A stretch of DNA of 64,000 bases from Cylindrodendrum hubeiense (lineage: Eukaryota; Ascomycota; Sordariomycetes; Hypocreales; Nectriaceae): assembly GCA_014621425.1 (NCBI GenBank), contig JAANBB010000216.1, forward strand, positions 1 to 64,000, given 5' to 3'. The notes under the pieces were generated by a model. It was not told the DNA's origin. It saw only the letters and a list, made by a program, of their open reading frames with translations, and did not search any database. Positions 22,775 to 34,914 of this stretch are shown here, piece by piece. Within the stretch, counting starts at the first letter, position 1. Every line of letters begins with the position of its first letter. Made by a program: the position numbers and the translations under genes.

Positions 22775-24187
22775 TCAATTCGCCTGAGAGCGCAGCGGGA
22801 AGAAGCCATCCGGCATGGGCTCAACGTGCCAGACTTGGGGTCCATTTTCTTCAAACGCGGCAGACCACTCTTGTCTCAGATCTGCGGGAAGGTTCCAGCC
22901 GAGCTCATCATCACGAAGTCTCATGCGGACTAGATGTCGGCGCTCCCGGGGCGCCTCTCCATTGACAAATCCCTCTCGTCGGTGAAGGATGGCGAGATTG
23001 TTGATGAAGTGCATATCGCCGGCGCGGGTGGAGATTTCCAGCTGCGCAGCCTTGGCAATGGCTTCGACGGCATCCAAAGCCTCAGTCTGGCGCGATGTCA
23101 CGCCGGGAAGACCCTGGGAGCGTGGGTGGATGGCGCTCCCCATGAGCGGCACCCTGCCGAAGTTGATCATCAATCGCCCCTGGTGGTAGAAGAGAACAGG
23201 TCTGCATTGGAACCGCGGCCTAACGTTGCCATCAGTGTCAGTGGGTTTCACCCTTGGCCGACAAAAGAGTTTTTTGTTGCTTGGACTTACATGGCAAAGG
23301 GCCAGTCAGATCGGGCCAGCGTGCGGATCACATCTGGACGACTGGCAGCCAAAACATTGTAGACAGTATATGCCGAGGAGATGATGCATTTGCCCCCAGA
23401 GGCGGCCGTACTCCGCGTTAGCCAGCTAACAACGTCGCCGGCTTCCTCGTTGTGGAAGGTCCGGGGTACAGGTCAGCAGGTGCGCTCAAGAGCTAGGTGG
23501 GCACACGCGTAGCTACTCACAATGGGAGAGGTGGAGTGACGGTGGTGTCCAGCCTTGAGCTTGGACGAGTTGTCGGCAACGATATGAACTGGTCCGTGTT
23601 AGCCTTTGTGATGCAGCCAAGGAAAGGTTGGGCCGGGTTGTTCGCACCCAGCATGTTGCCCTTCTTGTCCTGTCGGCCATGGCGGTTGGCAATGTATGAC
23701 TGGATACCAAGATAGAGGACGGTCAGGTCCTCGACCGAGTACTTGAGTGGATCCAGACCACGGATGACGCCAAAGCCCTTGCCTCCATGGACGTCTCGGC
23801 GAATTTGGTCCAGTCGTGGGCCCAGGGTGGGAAGGGGGAAGTTGTCGCGGGCGACGAGATCTCCGTCCAGGCCCAAGGCTGTTTTGAGATTAGAAAGGCG
23901 CCTTGGTTCGTGTCGTGGGGAGCCGCCGGAAACATACCTTTGAAATGCATGAGAGCATTTTCAGCTTCGTGCAGATCAGATTCACTGAGCGTGTGAATGT
24001 AATCAGACTCATGATCCACAAATTGGGCACCGGTCCACGCCATGGGCAGATCCAGCACCCGTGGGAACCCGTCGGGGAGTCCTGCTGGCGCCTCTGCCAC
24101 GCGAACCGAACACCCAGCGGCCGCACGGCCCAGCTCAAAGACTGGGGCCGAACCAATGACAGGCCCAGCCATTAGCGATGCCATCAT
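22775..24187 (-). CDS. TauD/TfdA-type Fe(II)/2-oxoglutarate dioxygenase, possible splice defect
   Basis: Five exons are read on the minus strand: 24187-23938, 23878-23648, 23588-23521, 23460-23291 and 23219-22775, giving 387 residues. The second donor is GTGCGA. The exon 4 start at 23460 is set by frame and by the family motif FHNE, but the two bases before it read GG, not AG (see the separate entry). Expected metal ligands are H186 and E188 (FHNE) and the distal H319 in NNLAILHRR; R334/R338 in RRHLVR would bind 2-oxoglutarate. HxE instead of the usual HxD is known in a few family members. The family hydroxylates small acids such as taurine or aryloxyalkanoates; the substrate here cannot be told. 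ATG 24187 is followed directly by a second ATG. The gene may be functional through a rare acceptor, or it may be a young pseudogene. Confidence 0.8.
23461..23520 (-). other. intron 3 of the dioxygenase gene with GG instead of AG at the acceptor
   Basis: The donor is a good GTGAGT (23520-23515 on the minus strand) and CTGAC gives a branch site about ten bases before the end. The intron then ends CCCCGG at 23461, where CCCCAG would be perfect and would keep both phase and the FHNE motif. The next real AG is at 23447-23446 (AACGAG); using it stays in phase but removes TFHNE, including two metal ligands. Confidence 0.55.
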
Positions 24188-24259
24188 GAAGGGAGTGGTT
24201 TTTGGTGCGATTTTTCTTCCTTTTCCTGGGGAATCAACGTATCAGCACTGACCAGTATC

Positions 24260-24293
24260 ACCTCCACCACCACCACCACTACCACCGCCGCCG
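24260..24293. repeat. CAC trinucleotide tract
   Basis: Imperfect run of CAC/CCA triplets grading into CCG, within the leader region of the dioxygenase gene. Confidence 0.85.
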
Positions 24294-24723
24294 CAACACA
24301 CCAACGCCAACATCACCACCACCAACACTAGCACCAACACCAGAGGGGCCAGAGAGAATGGGGAAAACTTACAACAGGTAAGGGTGAACAGAAAGCTGTT
24401 TGCCAAAGATGTCTTGTTGCAAAGCTCTAGGTCAAAACGATGGTTTGCAGCGGTTTATGGGCGTAAGTTGGGCAAAAGAGGTTGAAGAGTTCAGAGTTGC
24501 GTAGAGTTGAGAGTTGGGATGGAAAGGGGACAAGTGGCCGGAACCCGTGTTGTTGGGCCAAGTAGGTGAGATCTAGATATGGCAGGCGCGGTTGCTGTAG
24601 TTGGGGTTTCGGTGTAGTCGGCCAAGGCTGCAAGGGGCAATGGGGTTGTAAAGCAAAGGCAGCGAGGAGGAGCAGAGGAGGGAGGATACAAGAGGAGGAC
24701 GATGTACGAGGGGAGGATATGAG

Positions 24724-24747
24724 TAGGTAGGTAAGGTAGGTAGGTAT
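24724..24747. repeat. GGTA tetranucleotide tract
   Basis: Imperfect run of TAGG/GGTA units. Similar tracts occur at 32345-32417 and 59059-59107, with shorter ones elsewhere between genes. Confidence 0.85.
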
Positions 24748-25548
24748 GAGAGGAGGATACGAGAGGAGGATACGAGTAGAGGGGAAGGTACGAGTGAAAG
24801 CAAGAGAACAAGGATGAGAGGAGGAGCATCCCCAGATGCCTTATTATAGTCGCGTGCGGGAGGGAGATTGAGGACGGCTTCGAGGGATAAAGCGACGGCT
24901 AGCTAAGTGCCCCTTTTCTTCTCTGGGCGGATGGATTTCATTTTCACTTACACACTTACACAAGCCTGGCTGGTAACATATGGCAGGACGCAGGTACCTC
25001 CGACCTTGACGGATGAGTACTGACTGGTCATGCCGTAGCCATGTCGTAGCCATGTAGGTACGCGTGAGAGCGAGCAAGTAATCACGGGACGGAGGTACGA
25101 AACGAAACGGCACAACGGCTGCAGAGGCTGCAGAGGCTGCAGAGGCATCTCTTCCCGTCGGACCAGCAGGAGCACAGGACGGATGCCTCTTGCCTCCTGC
25201 CTCCCGCCTCCTGCCTCCTGCCTCGTTCCCTCTGCCTCGTTCCCTCTGATAACCCGATCGCGGGGGGGCAGATGCGACGATCTGGATCGAGGCAGTCACT
25301 GTCACTGTGCGGACAGGGCAAGCCCAAGGCTTCGACGACCTGTCGAGCCACCACCGGCCGGTTGCCCCTAAAAAACAAAACCAGAAGGAAAAAAAAACAT
25401 CCCCAATCCCAGTGCCCCCCGAGGCCCTCAAGCCCGGCGCAGAAGAAAGAGCGAACACACTTTCGCGGCGTTGGGAGGGGGCGCTGACGATCGCCTGCTG
25501 CCAACGCCCAAGTCAAGTGGCTTGCGCCTGGCTAGCCACCTCTAGAGT

Positions 25549-25604
25549 GTGCTAGACTGGCTGTGCTAGACTGGCTGTGCTGTGCTAGACTGGCTGGCTG
25601 GCTG
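25549..25604. repeat. minisatellite with 14-bp unit
   Basis: Three copies of GTGCTAGACTGGCT, with an extra GTGCT between the second and third and a GGCT run at the end. Confidence 0.9.
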
Positions 25605-26435
25605 TACACTTGGGAATCGGGCTGACGGTGGTGCTAAACGACCCTGTTGACCACCTCGGCGGGTCACTTCCTTCACAGCCAGCACCAAAAACGACTCTCC
25701 CACGACCCACGACCCACGACCCACGACCAGGCGTGAGTCTAGCGCCGGGGAGGAGGTCCCGTCTCTGCAGGCATACGGAGCCGGTGCATCCAGTAGTCGC
25801 AGCGCGAAATACTCCGGTCAGTTGTACTATGGAATGGTACAGGTAGGTATGCCAATGTGGGAATCCAAGACCAGGTCACCATGTCCATCCTCCTCTCGAA
25901 TAGCTCCCGCCGCCCCGTCGTCCGTCGCCGTCTGCCTCCCGCCTCCCGCCTCCCGTCACACCGTCGCACAGTCCGTCGCACAACCCGTCGTCTTCTAATC
26001 TGTACCACTCGCCTCGCCCTCTCCTTCAAGCCGGCACCGCTCGGTCAGGGTTGGCCAGCTGGTTGGCGGCGGCCTGGTCAGCGGCCTGGCTGGCGGATGG
26101 CTGGCTGCGATGGAGCCGCATCACGTCCGTGCTGATGTTACTGGGAGCATGGTGTCTCGGGCAAGACAGGTAGCACAAGACGGCCACCGATATCGTTCGG
26201 CGTCGGCGCAAAACAAACAAACACACGGGTTCACAAAAATAAAACACCACACCGAGCGAGCACTGCGCTTGGCGCCTCGTCCTCGTCGCAGGGCCGACAT
26301 GGACATGGACATGGGTGTGCGCATGAGCAATTTTGGCATACTATTTTTTTTTCTTCTTTTCATCTTCCAACGGCACACACTCACTCACACAGTGCAACCT
26401 AAGATGCGCTGGCAGCCAGCCGCAGGCCACCCGCC

Positions 26436-26462
26436 GTGCAATGTGCAATGTGCAATGTGCAA
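26436..26462. repeat. GTGCAAT heptamer array
   Basis: Three perfect GTGCAAT units plus GTGCAA. Confidence 0.9.
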
Positions 26463-26924
26463 CGACGTGTAATGGGTGAACGAGCCCTCGGCTGGCTGCG
26501 GGTCCCGGCGTCCGTTGACCGTGTACATCGGAGGACGCGGGCCATCGACATGGGGGCCGGAGCCGTCTGCCGTCGTCTTCTCGGGGGAAACAGTCTTCCT
26601 CCTTGTCCTCGTCCGCTTCTCCACCTCCCTCTCCCGCTCCCCCTCCTGTTTGTCCTTGTCCCGTACCGCCATCCTCCACAGTGCCATACCGTACTACCCC
26701 GGTACGTACTTGGCCCTCCGGGTACCGACCAAACAGGGGCGCGTCCTGCTCGCGTCAGCTCAACAGGACCGCCGCGTCTCAGGACTAGGGCTGCCTCTGC
26801 CACGGCTCTCACGGCTCTCACGGCTTCCAACCAATCTGTTGCCCTGTGGGGATTCCCATGCGGCATCTGCACAGTGTTTCCAGTTTCACTTTTGAACCCT
26901 TCGCTGATCCTGCCCACCGTCCAA

Positions 26925-29900
26925 TTACAGCGTCGTACGAGGTTGCCAGCTCTCCTCAAACAACTGGCTGACGAAAAAATAATCATCTTCATAGGCCGCA
27001 CCATCCCGGAGTTCCTCCCACTCTTGCGCTGAATGGTGCAAATGCTACATTAGCGCTGCCCCAGGGACTCGGTACTGGAGAGGGGGGGACCAGGTTGGAC
27101 TTACTACTCCGCTTAGCGTTGGCCCTAGTGGCGTGGACGAACTGGATCTTCTCCTCATCCAAGCCCGCAAGGGTTCTCAAGTCCTGGTCTTTGCACCCCT
27201 CAGAGAAAGGATAGATGCCCTTGTTGCAGTAGTGGAAATGCGCCAGGAGAATGTTGGCACCTGCCGCCATGTGTTAGCCTCTCATGCTGATCCACGGGTT
27301 TGCCCAGTGGCCCAATGCCCGGTGGGGGCAGTAAGGGAGCGCTTGTCTCACTCACCCAGGTGATACTCTTTAACCTTGTCCTCTCGGGCGAATCGTCGCT
27401 ACGAGCACACGAAGCGTTAGCAACCTCATGACCTAAGTACGTGGCCTAGGGCACACATTAAAAGTGGCCCTCGCCCTAGTTTTTGCTTCCTCTGGTTCCA
27501 GCGTTCTCACCTTCATGCCGTGCTTCTTAGCGTACCCGGCGTCATGTCCCGTGATGAGCGCCGTGTTGTGCAAAAGAATAAAAGTCACAAGGTAAGTCAC
27601 CAGCCATGTGCTTTGCTTGTTCTTCTGTATCATCTTTTGAAGCCTGTCCAGCAGTTCCCTGCGAAGTCTTGTCTGAATATGGTGAATCAAGACGAGATCC
27701 AGCTGCGCCCCGAGCACTGGTGGGAGCGGGATCATGCCGTGATTTGGACTTGTCTCATCTAGAATGTCTCGGGGCATCCCCAACGTCTCGTTCCCAACGA
27801 TGAAGCTCGATCTTGTCGACAGACGGATCGACATCCAGAGCATCAGCGTCCGACCGAGTAGATCCAGACACTCCATGGGGGTCGATGGATCGCGGAATAT
27901 CCGCCACGCCCGGTCATACGTCTGGTACAAGAGACTCTCAGGGCGGCCCAGCAGGCTGCCAAAGGCTTCACGCATGCTCTCTTGAATGTGCTCCGAGTAT
28001 GCCCTTTTCACATCATCCAACTTCACCAGGGCATAGGGTGGGATTGAGACCGATCTCTTCATTCCCTTGAAGTCCCACGTCCTCTCGAGCTTGTCACCTG
28101 CTTGTGGGATGAAACGACGAACTTGAACCTCGACGCACTTGTTGGAGAGGCCGTCCGAAATATAAATGGTCTTGAGGTCCTCCGACGCCCAATTCTGAAT
28201 CGGGTCCGAAATGTTATTATTCCACCTTCGCGTCCACTCAAAGCCAGGAACTTGACCGGGCTTGAACAATCTGATGTCGGTGATCTTGTATCTTAGACAC
28301 GGGAATCGACCCGCCCTCGAGTTGGATACCTTCTTGCAAGTCAAGCATGGGCCGCCCTCCTCATCTGCATTATTCTCGCACTGAATCGACAAGTCAGTAT
28401 CTCAGCCACACCAGTATTTGACCAGGAACACCATGGAAAGTCACAGGTCCGAATGGCAGGATACTTACGCGGATCCTTTGCATCCTGCATCGGATGCATG
28501 AGCCGATCTTCCTGGTTTGAGCCGTTTGTTCACGGAGATTCAGATCCTTGAACGGCCCGCGTTTGCCCCCACGCTGATTTGGCAAAAGGATGTCAAAGTT
28601 GGCGTGCTGATCTAACAAAGAAACGTCACTCCAGCCATTTGAAGGAATGCCTTGAGAAAGAGCTTCATCAAGTTGTCCCGTCGGTACAAGGCCGTACTGA
28701 GACATATCTGCGGCGGTCGCCATAGCCTGCTGTGTCATCTCTTGCGCCACGACTAATCCAAGATCCGGCCCATATTGGATTGCAGATAAGTCTTGAGGTA
28801 CGATGGGGTCCTGTTGCATAACGGATTGGTTCGGGAGATCTGGATCCTGCTTTAGAGATTGGCTAGTGTAATACTCGGCGACTGGTAAGCCATGCGGCTG
28901 CCCCGAGCTGGGGTCATTCATCAATGGGACCGTCAACGTAGGTTGATCTGGCATAAGAGGGAACCCGGTGAGAGGCGGTGAGGTCAGTCCGGATTGCGTG
29001 TAGGCGAACGTCGTCTGCTGTGCCAGATCCAGGTTCGCAGATCCGTAAGGTTCAGAGACTGGGATTTGCATGGTGGGTGGCTTCTCTGCCATGTACGGGC
29101 TCCTTGGACCCTGCACCACAGGCGGCGCCTCAGGAAGCTGCTGGTAGCCTTCGGAATGGCGTCAGCCATGATCACCAGTGTGACAGGAAGAGTGACAAGA
29201 TATCGGGAAAAAGAAAGGGCAAGGAGCGTACCATCCATTTGTCTTAAGCCAAACCCACAACAAGGACATAGAAGCAAACTCAAGTCCGCCATCCGCTTGG
29301 CTAGTGGCGAGCCGGGGGACGGCATGGGAGACGATCCAGACTCGGTCCAACTTGATGTCGCTCCATACTGGCCATGGTGACGCTGATCGTAGGTGACTGG
29401 TGCAGGAAACTTCTCTAGACATCCCTGGGACGAGGACGATCCGCGATCATGTGCCATTGGGAGATGTTGATCTAGTCTCCGCTTCTTACGGGACTGCTCC
29501 TGTTGGATGTTTTGGTGGATCTGAATACCAGAAGAAATGCCATAGAAGAGTGCGAGTTGGTCAAGCTGAAGCCGGATATCAAGAGGTAAGGAATTGTAAC
29601 CGAGCTCCGAGGGTGGGTTGAGTGACGATGATAAAGGCACTGGATCTTCAACCCCCAGATGGGGGCGAGGTCTCTTTGGCTTAAAGGGGTGATGAGAGTT
29701 CTATAGAAAAAATCAATTCACCGCACATTCGGGTCGGAAGCAGTGCTGGGAGGGGGCTCGGGGGCGAGCTCAGGAAGATTCTTGACCGGGAGCCATGGGC
29801 ACGAGAGCTCCGATGGGGCGGCGACCAGAGGAAACGCAAGCGTGATTGGCAAGGGCAGCAGGGGACCACCAAGGCGACCGATGGGAAGGGATCAATGATA

Positions 29901-29948
29901 TAACCCATGCAGGTTGCCGCCAACCGGGGAGAGGAAAGCTCTTACCAT
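26925..29948 (-). CDS. Zn2Cys6 transcription factor with a central zinc cluster
   Basis: Seven exons on the minus strand: 29948-29946 (only the ATG), 29700-29232, 29148-28469, 28380-27511, 27398-27356, 27260-27105 and 27028-26925, giving 774 residues. The zinc cluster is at 375-412, C-x2-C-x6-C-x10-C-x2-C-x12-C, starting CIRCRMQRIRC. An intron falls exactly before its third Cys. About 370 residues, rich in Gln, Pro and Ser, precede it, whereas in most GAL4-type factors the cluster is near the N-terminus. The region after it (about 415-774) is alpha-helical in character and ends in an acidic, aromatic tail (EWEELRDGAAYEDDYFF). It would act in the nucleus as a DNA-binding regulator; targets are unknown. 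The start is inferred from ATG-GTAAGA at 29948 spliced to the long open exon that begins at 29700. Confidence 0.85.
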
Positions 29949-31560
29949 AATGGCTGCAGTGAGACAGGGTGTGGAACAAAGCTGCGCAGCAGCAAGAAAC
30001 AAAGGTCAAGGTACCACCACGTGGGGACCGAAGTATAGGGTATACAAGCAGGAACAAGGAGCGTCAGGGTCGGTCGGGCTAAGCCCAAGGCCACCGGGCG
30101 GGCGAGGTTGAGCGACGCCGGGGTGAGAGGAGGGGGGGAGGGTGGTGGTAGGCTAAGGTGCCACGAAAGCCATCACCGGAACAGACAAATTCAAGCACCG
30201 TAGTGCGACGAGTGGAGCGCCAGGTCGACCAGAACCAAGTTTTGGCGATGCGATGAGCTAAGAGAGACGAGGACAGAAGACCGACACAGTGAGAGAGGCG
30301 AGGTCTGCGGGAGAGGGGGGCCAGGCGGCGAGGAGATAAGTAGGTAGGGCAGACTAATCACCGCTCCAGACCTCGATGTGAGAGAGGAGTCGAGGAAAAG
30401 ACGGTGGTGTTGCTGAGGGACGTTGGTGTGCGTGTTGCCTGTGGCCGCTCCTTGGAGACTTCCGGGACGCCCTGTTGGGATGGGATGCGTAGCCCTGTCT
30501 TGGCTGGCGGGTGCTGCTGCTGTCGATATTGACGCCGGCTGCTGTGGTACTGGCGCCGGTTCTGGAGCGAGCGCTTGGTGTGTCGAGCAGGCCGATATGC
30601 TTGCGGCCGCGATGGAGGTAGGGTTGACAGCCGATGCGAGCTGCGAGCTGAGTGGGCTGGCGGCTGGCGGTGTGGTGGCCGTAGTGACTGGGCGTCAAGC
30701 GATTGAAGCGGCGGCTCGACGGGCTGCTGGGAAGGGTGAAGATGGTCGAGTCTGTCAGAGAGAAGAGTGGACTCGGTGAGGACGACGACAACATTGCTCC
30801 GTGCTGAATTGTTTTTGACCGGTCTGAGGGGTACCATGGGCGCAGACAGGGGCCCGTCTGGTTGCAGTGCTTGGACGGGCACTCTGATTATTACGGCCCA
30901 GTACTGACGTACCTCTGCTTTTGGGCTTTCCGATCAGGTGGAGAGAGCGCCCAGGCCCGCGGCCAAAGAGAGGCAGGGAGAGAGGCAGGGAGAGGCAGGG
31001 AGGGGTCGTAGGAACTGGGACCGGGGATCCAAAGGCTGGAACTTAGTGGAAGCGTGAGATGTGGTTCGATTTGTCTGGATGCCGATTTGCCATGCCGCGC
31101 AGTGCTTCGCCCATCCATCATGAATCTTTTGCCAATTTGCCGGTCCATTACCACTGAATTTTGTAGGGACGGCAGCCATTGGTGCATGGAATTGCCCATG
31201 TGATTGACATGGGACGTCCGTAATGGTCGCAATGATCGCACGAACAGCCCGGGGTGGGTAGGGTATCATTTTGCTTTTTGTCGTGCGTGAAATCGACTCG
31301 GACACGGCCCCCCCGTTGGGGCAGGCAAGCAGGACCAACGAAGTATCCGCTACCTGGGCTGGTCGCGATGCCGTCAAACGATTCCCAGGAATACAACAAG
31401 ACCGAGGGCGTATTAGAAAGTCGGTCGGACAGGGTTTGCGTGCGTCGACAGCCTGGCCAGTGCGGACTCGGTCGGTAGGGAGTGGCCGCGAGGAGATCCA
31501 CGGGGTGTAGCCTCAACGCCTCTAAGACGATTGTGAGCACCGTACAGAGACGACATGCCA

Positions 31561-31582
31561 GTGCAAGTGCAAGTGCAAGTGC
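31561..31582. repeat. GTGCAA hexanucleotide array
   Basis: Three perfect GTGCAA units plus GTGC; the same hexamer as at 11840-11863. Confidence 0.9.
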
Positions 31583-32344
31583 GACGAGGCCTGCTGACCG
31601 GCATTCTCAAACTACCCCAGACCCCAGACCCCTGTTGCACCTACGCCCACGTCGCTGAATGACGGTGGATGTCACCGACCGGGTGAGCGCTGACCGGTTG
31701 TGACGGAGATGCTATGGCCGGCTACCGGGTTACGAAGGCTGCCATGCTTGCTCCCACCAATGCCATGTGACGACCCTCCTGTGCGCCATCGTCACGCAAA
31801 AGCTGTGGTTGGCACGATGAAGATGTAGAAGCGGGGACCGGTGAGGCCAGGAACCAATATCCCTCAACGGCGGTCGAACAATGGGAGGCATCGGACCGAT
31901 GCTCGCCCTACTTTGAACAGATTTGGCCGTTCTCGACTGTTTGGGGGCTCGCGAGGGGCAGCGATGAACGGAGCCGGGTACGCAAACCGCTCAGCGGCTG
32001 TTGTTGCTACCAGGTCTCGCCATCGTGAGCAGCTGCATTCCCTCGCGAGCGCTGGGCTCGGGATCGACGTTGGCAAGGTCCCGGCCTTCTTCGGCATCAG
32101 TCATGGCCGTATTTGGCAGGCCGCGGCATGATGAGCGACACGATGTGCCAGGGGTCCGACAGGATCTTGGTGACAACTGTTGCCTCTTGTCTCGTGGCTG
32201 CAGGTAAAGTGCCACTGCTGGCAAAACGGGCTGTCGATGGGCTGTCGATGGACTGGGCTGTCCAACGGGCGGGTGTTCATGTGCGAGGTGAGATGTCTAC
32301 GGATTAGTCAAGGCAGCTGCCTCGGGGGTAGGCACCGTACCCAG

Positions 32345-32417
32345 TTAGGTAGGTAGCTAAGGTAGGTAGGTAGGTAGGTAAGTAGGTAGATAGGTAGGTA
32401 AGTAGGTAGGCAGGTAG
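32345..32417. repeat. long GGTA tetranucleotide tract
   Basis: About 73 bases of TAGG/GGTA units with single-base interruptions (TAGC, TAAG, TAGA, AGGC). It is the longest of the dispersed GGTA tracts. Confidence 0.9.
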
Positions 32418-34830
32418 TCGGGTGTTGGAGTCTTCACTGACCGACGACGTTATCTAGGTAGGTGGTAGGTGGTAGATAGGCATTGCTCCTTCCAAGGGAT
32501 GCCGTTGAACATACCCGTCTATCTAATCAACGGCTCGACGGGAGACTACGGGAAGGTAGGAGCCACCAGATGATATATTGCCTAATTAGGAAGCCAAGGG
32601 CAGTGGCAGTGGCGGTAGCAGCTGGCTCCCGTCCTTAGCAGTGGATTGTGGATGGAACCCTAAACACGATGGAGACCACAAAAAAAGACGATTACCCCAT
32701 GCCAGGCAACCGATCCTCCCATCTACTTCCCCTTGATCGCAAACCACTATGGATCTTCCCGCCACTCTGGAGGCGAACCTGGCGTCGGCCGCACCTTCCA
32801 TGTATGTCAGAATCGGGCGTGCGTTCAAGCCGCCAGTGGTGTCGGGGACCAACCAACCAGCTCCCTATGCATCGAGGCCCTAGCTCCCGCCCCTTGCTCT
32901 TGTCTTAGCTTGTCCGACGCACGCCGCGCGACTTCGAGACATGACAGCCTCGTTTGCCAATCCTCCGTCGTTTGAGACAGGGCGCTGCGGGACCTCGACG
33001 ATAGGCCACTCGGAATCTCCCCGGATCTGCTACTCAGCCAACAGGGCGCGCGCTCTGCCCAGATCCCCCCGTCTTGGCGTCCCGCCTGGATTCTCGACCG
33101 ACGGGTGGGATGGCATGCGAATCATCAGTGATGTGGCTTCAACACGAGCTTGACCGCTACTATGTCCGCCCCGTCATTGCTCCCTATTTGAATAAGCTGT
33201 AACTCGGTGCGCGAGTCACTCGTTCGGGAGCCCAGGTACCATCTCGATAATATACATCCTCCTTCGGCCTAAGTAGTTGGCATGTCCTGACAAGTTACGA
33301 GTGGTACCAGAGGATCATTATAGTACTCTGCGCGCCCGCTACCTGCTCCCCGCACAACACTCCTGCGAACTAGTCATTGAGAATCCCTCCATATCATTGT
33401 TTGAATCTCTTTACCCTATGATCCCTCCATACCTTGCTCCTGGGTGGGAAGCTGGGGTTATCTAACGAGACTGCAACCTCTGATTCCATTCACAACAGGC
33501 TCTATATACTGCCGTCTACACCTAACTATCCTGCGCCGGGATAGAGTGTATGGCTTGATCTTCTTGGGCAAATCATCCATCTCGGCTGTCATGCAGTCGT
33601 GACGTGTTCAGTGAGAGTGCTCGTGACGGGCAGGATTGAACAATGGCCAACCCGAGCGGGTACCCGTGCAGTTTTCAAATACTTTTTTGAGGTAGACGAC
33701 GAGTCACCTGAAGAGTCCCGTGGCACAATCTCCCCTTCTTCCTCTCCACGTTGCGGCTTGCAATCTGCTACTACTTTTAGACGGCCAGCCCCCTGCTACT
33801 AATCTGAGGGATGGATGGGTTGGGTAGAAATCCCGGCATGAAACCAGCCCCCGGGCCCTCGTCCGTTAATATACGGCCTAGAAAAGGCGTACCCCTATCC
33901 CAAATGCTCAGTACAAACACAGTGTGGCAGTCCCACGCCCCGTGTGTTAGGAAGCACAGCTCCAGCAACTCGTGATCATCGTGACCCGAGTTCTGAGGCA
34001 GCAACCCGTTCTTTTTATTGTACGTCGTCTCCTCTCCAATCGGAAACGACCTATGCAAACGCCACTTTCAAGCCAACAGCGTTGCAATCGGGACAGGCCG
34101 CTGATTACAAGTGGACTACTCCGTATGCTGCTTTATGCTGCTTGCCATAGGTTAACAAGCAAGCATGCTGTGAGCCTGTGGCTGGACGAGAGGTTCTGGG
34201 CACGCTAGCCTCCTTCGATCACTGCTTCGGCGTTCTAGCTGGGCAAAAACTGGGACTTGCCGTTGATCTTGGGACGGCGATTGGCCTGCCTCTGGTACGA
34301 GGGCGCTTCGTTGCCAGAGGAGGCGGACAACTGACAGGTGGGACCTCGAAGCCCCGTTCGTCTCTACGGGCACGGCTCGTTCGCGATGTCTTGGCCAAGC
34401 TCCTCCAAATCAAAACCACAAGGGGACCGGGCCTCGGACGGGTTCCTTCTGCCTATGGCGATGGCATAATGCTCAGCAGCGTGTGATCAATCACCCTACT
34501 CCTCGCCCAACCGCCGTGATCCAATCATGTGATCAAGCAAACAAGGCTGGCCGGATCAATCCGCTTGCAGGACCGTTCAAATGCAGAGCCACCCCAACTT
34601 GCCTGCGTCATCCTCCCCGTCGCGCTTCCAGCCGCACGACAACTCACTATCCGTTCGCTCAGCATTAGCCCGGCGCCGCATTCTTCTCCCTACCCATTGC
34701 ATCTGCCGGCCCAAATCGCTCCCCGCCTCGTATTGGTCACTTTAAGGTCGCCCTAGCCGAACCGGTCTCCAGCTCCAAGAGTACAAGTCCCTTGCGTCCG
34801 ATCCGCAGCTCGATCTACCACCGCCTGCAA

Positions 34831-34914
34831 GTGAGTAGGCTATACCTACTGTACGTGCTTGCTGCCATGTAGTGCAACGCTGCCCGGGGCTGACGATATC
34901 TTTCTCTCGTCCAG
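34831..34914 (+). other. 5' UTR intron of the kinase-like gene
   Basis: GTGAGT at 34831 and CCAG ending at 34914 flank 84 bases with a CTGAC branch site near 34890. The main start codon follows three bases after the acceptor. The frame upstream of the donor meets a stop (TAG near 34667) with no ATG in between, so this intron lies in the leader. Confidence 0.6.

Larger units (their letters stand above)
24188..26924. other. intergenic region, no gene seen
   Basis: Shared 5' side of the dioxygenase gene and 3' side of the zinc-cluster factor. It holds CAC-triplet (24260-24293), GGTA (24724-24747), GTGCTAGACTGGCT (25549-25604) and GTGCAAT (26436-26462) repeats and CCTCCTGCC-type runs near 25190-25230. 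Frames in this stretch are Arg/Pro/Ser-rich and conflict on both strands. Confidence 0.5.

Noticed and set aside
30354..30794. 146-codon Ser/Pro-rich frame on the minus strand upstream of the zinc-cluster gene
   Set aside because: Low-complexity, overlapped by an equally open plus-strand frame, and not joinable in phase to the gene without arbitrary splicing.
32345..32417. Telomere-like or centromere-like repeat
   Set aside because: The unit is GGTA, not the fungal telomere unit TTAGGG, and the tract is short and interrupted.
34658..34830. Coding exon upstream of the kinase-like gene
   Set aside because: Reading back in phase meets TAG near 34667 without an ATG, so the spliced upstream part is leader.
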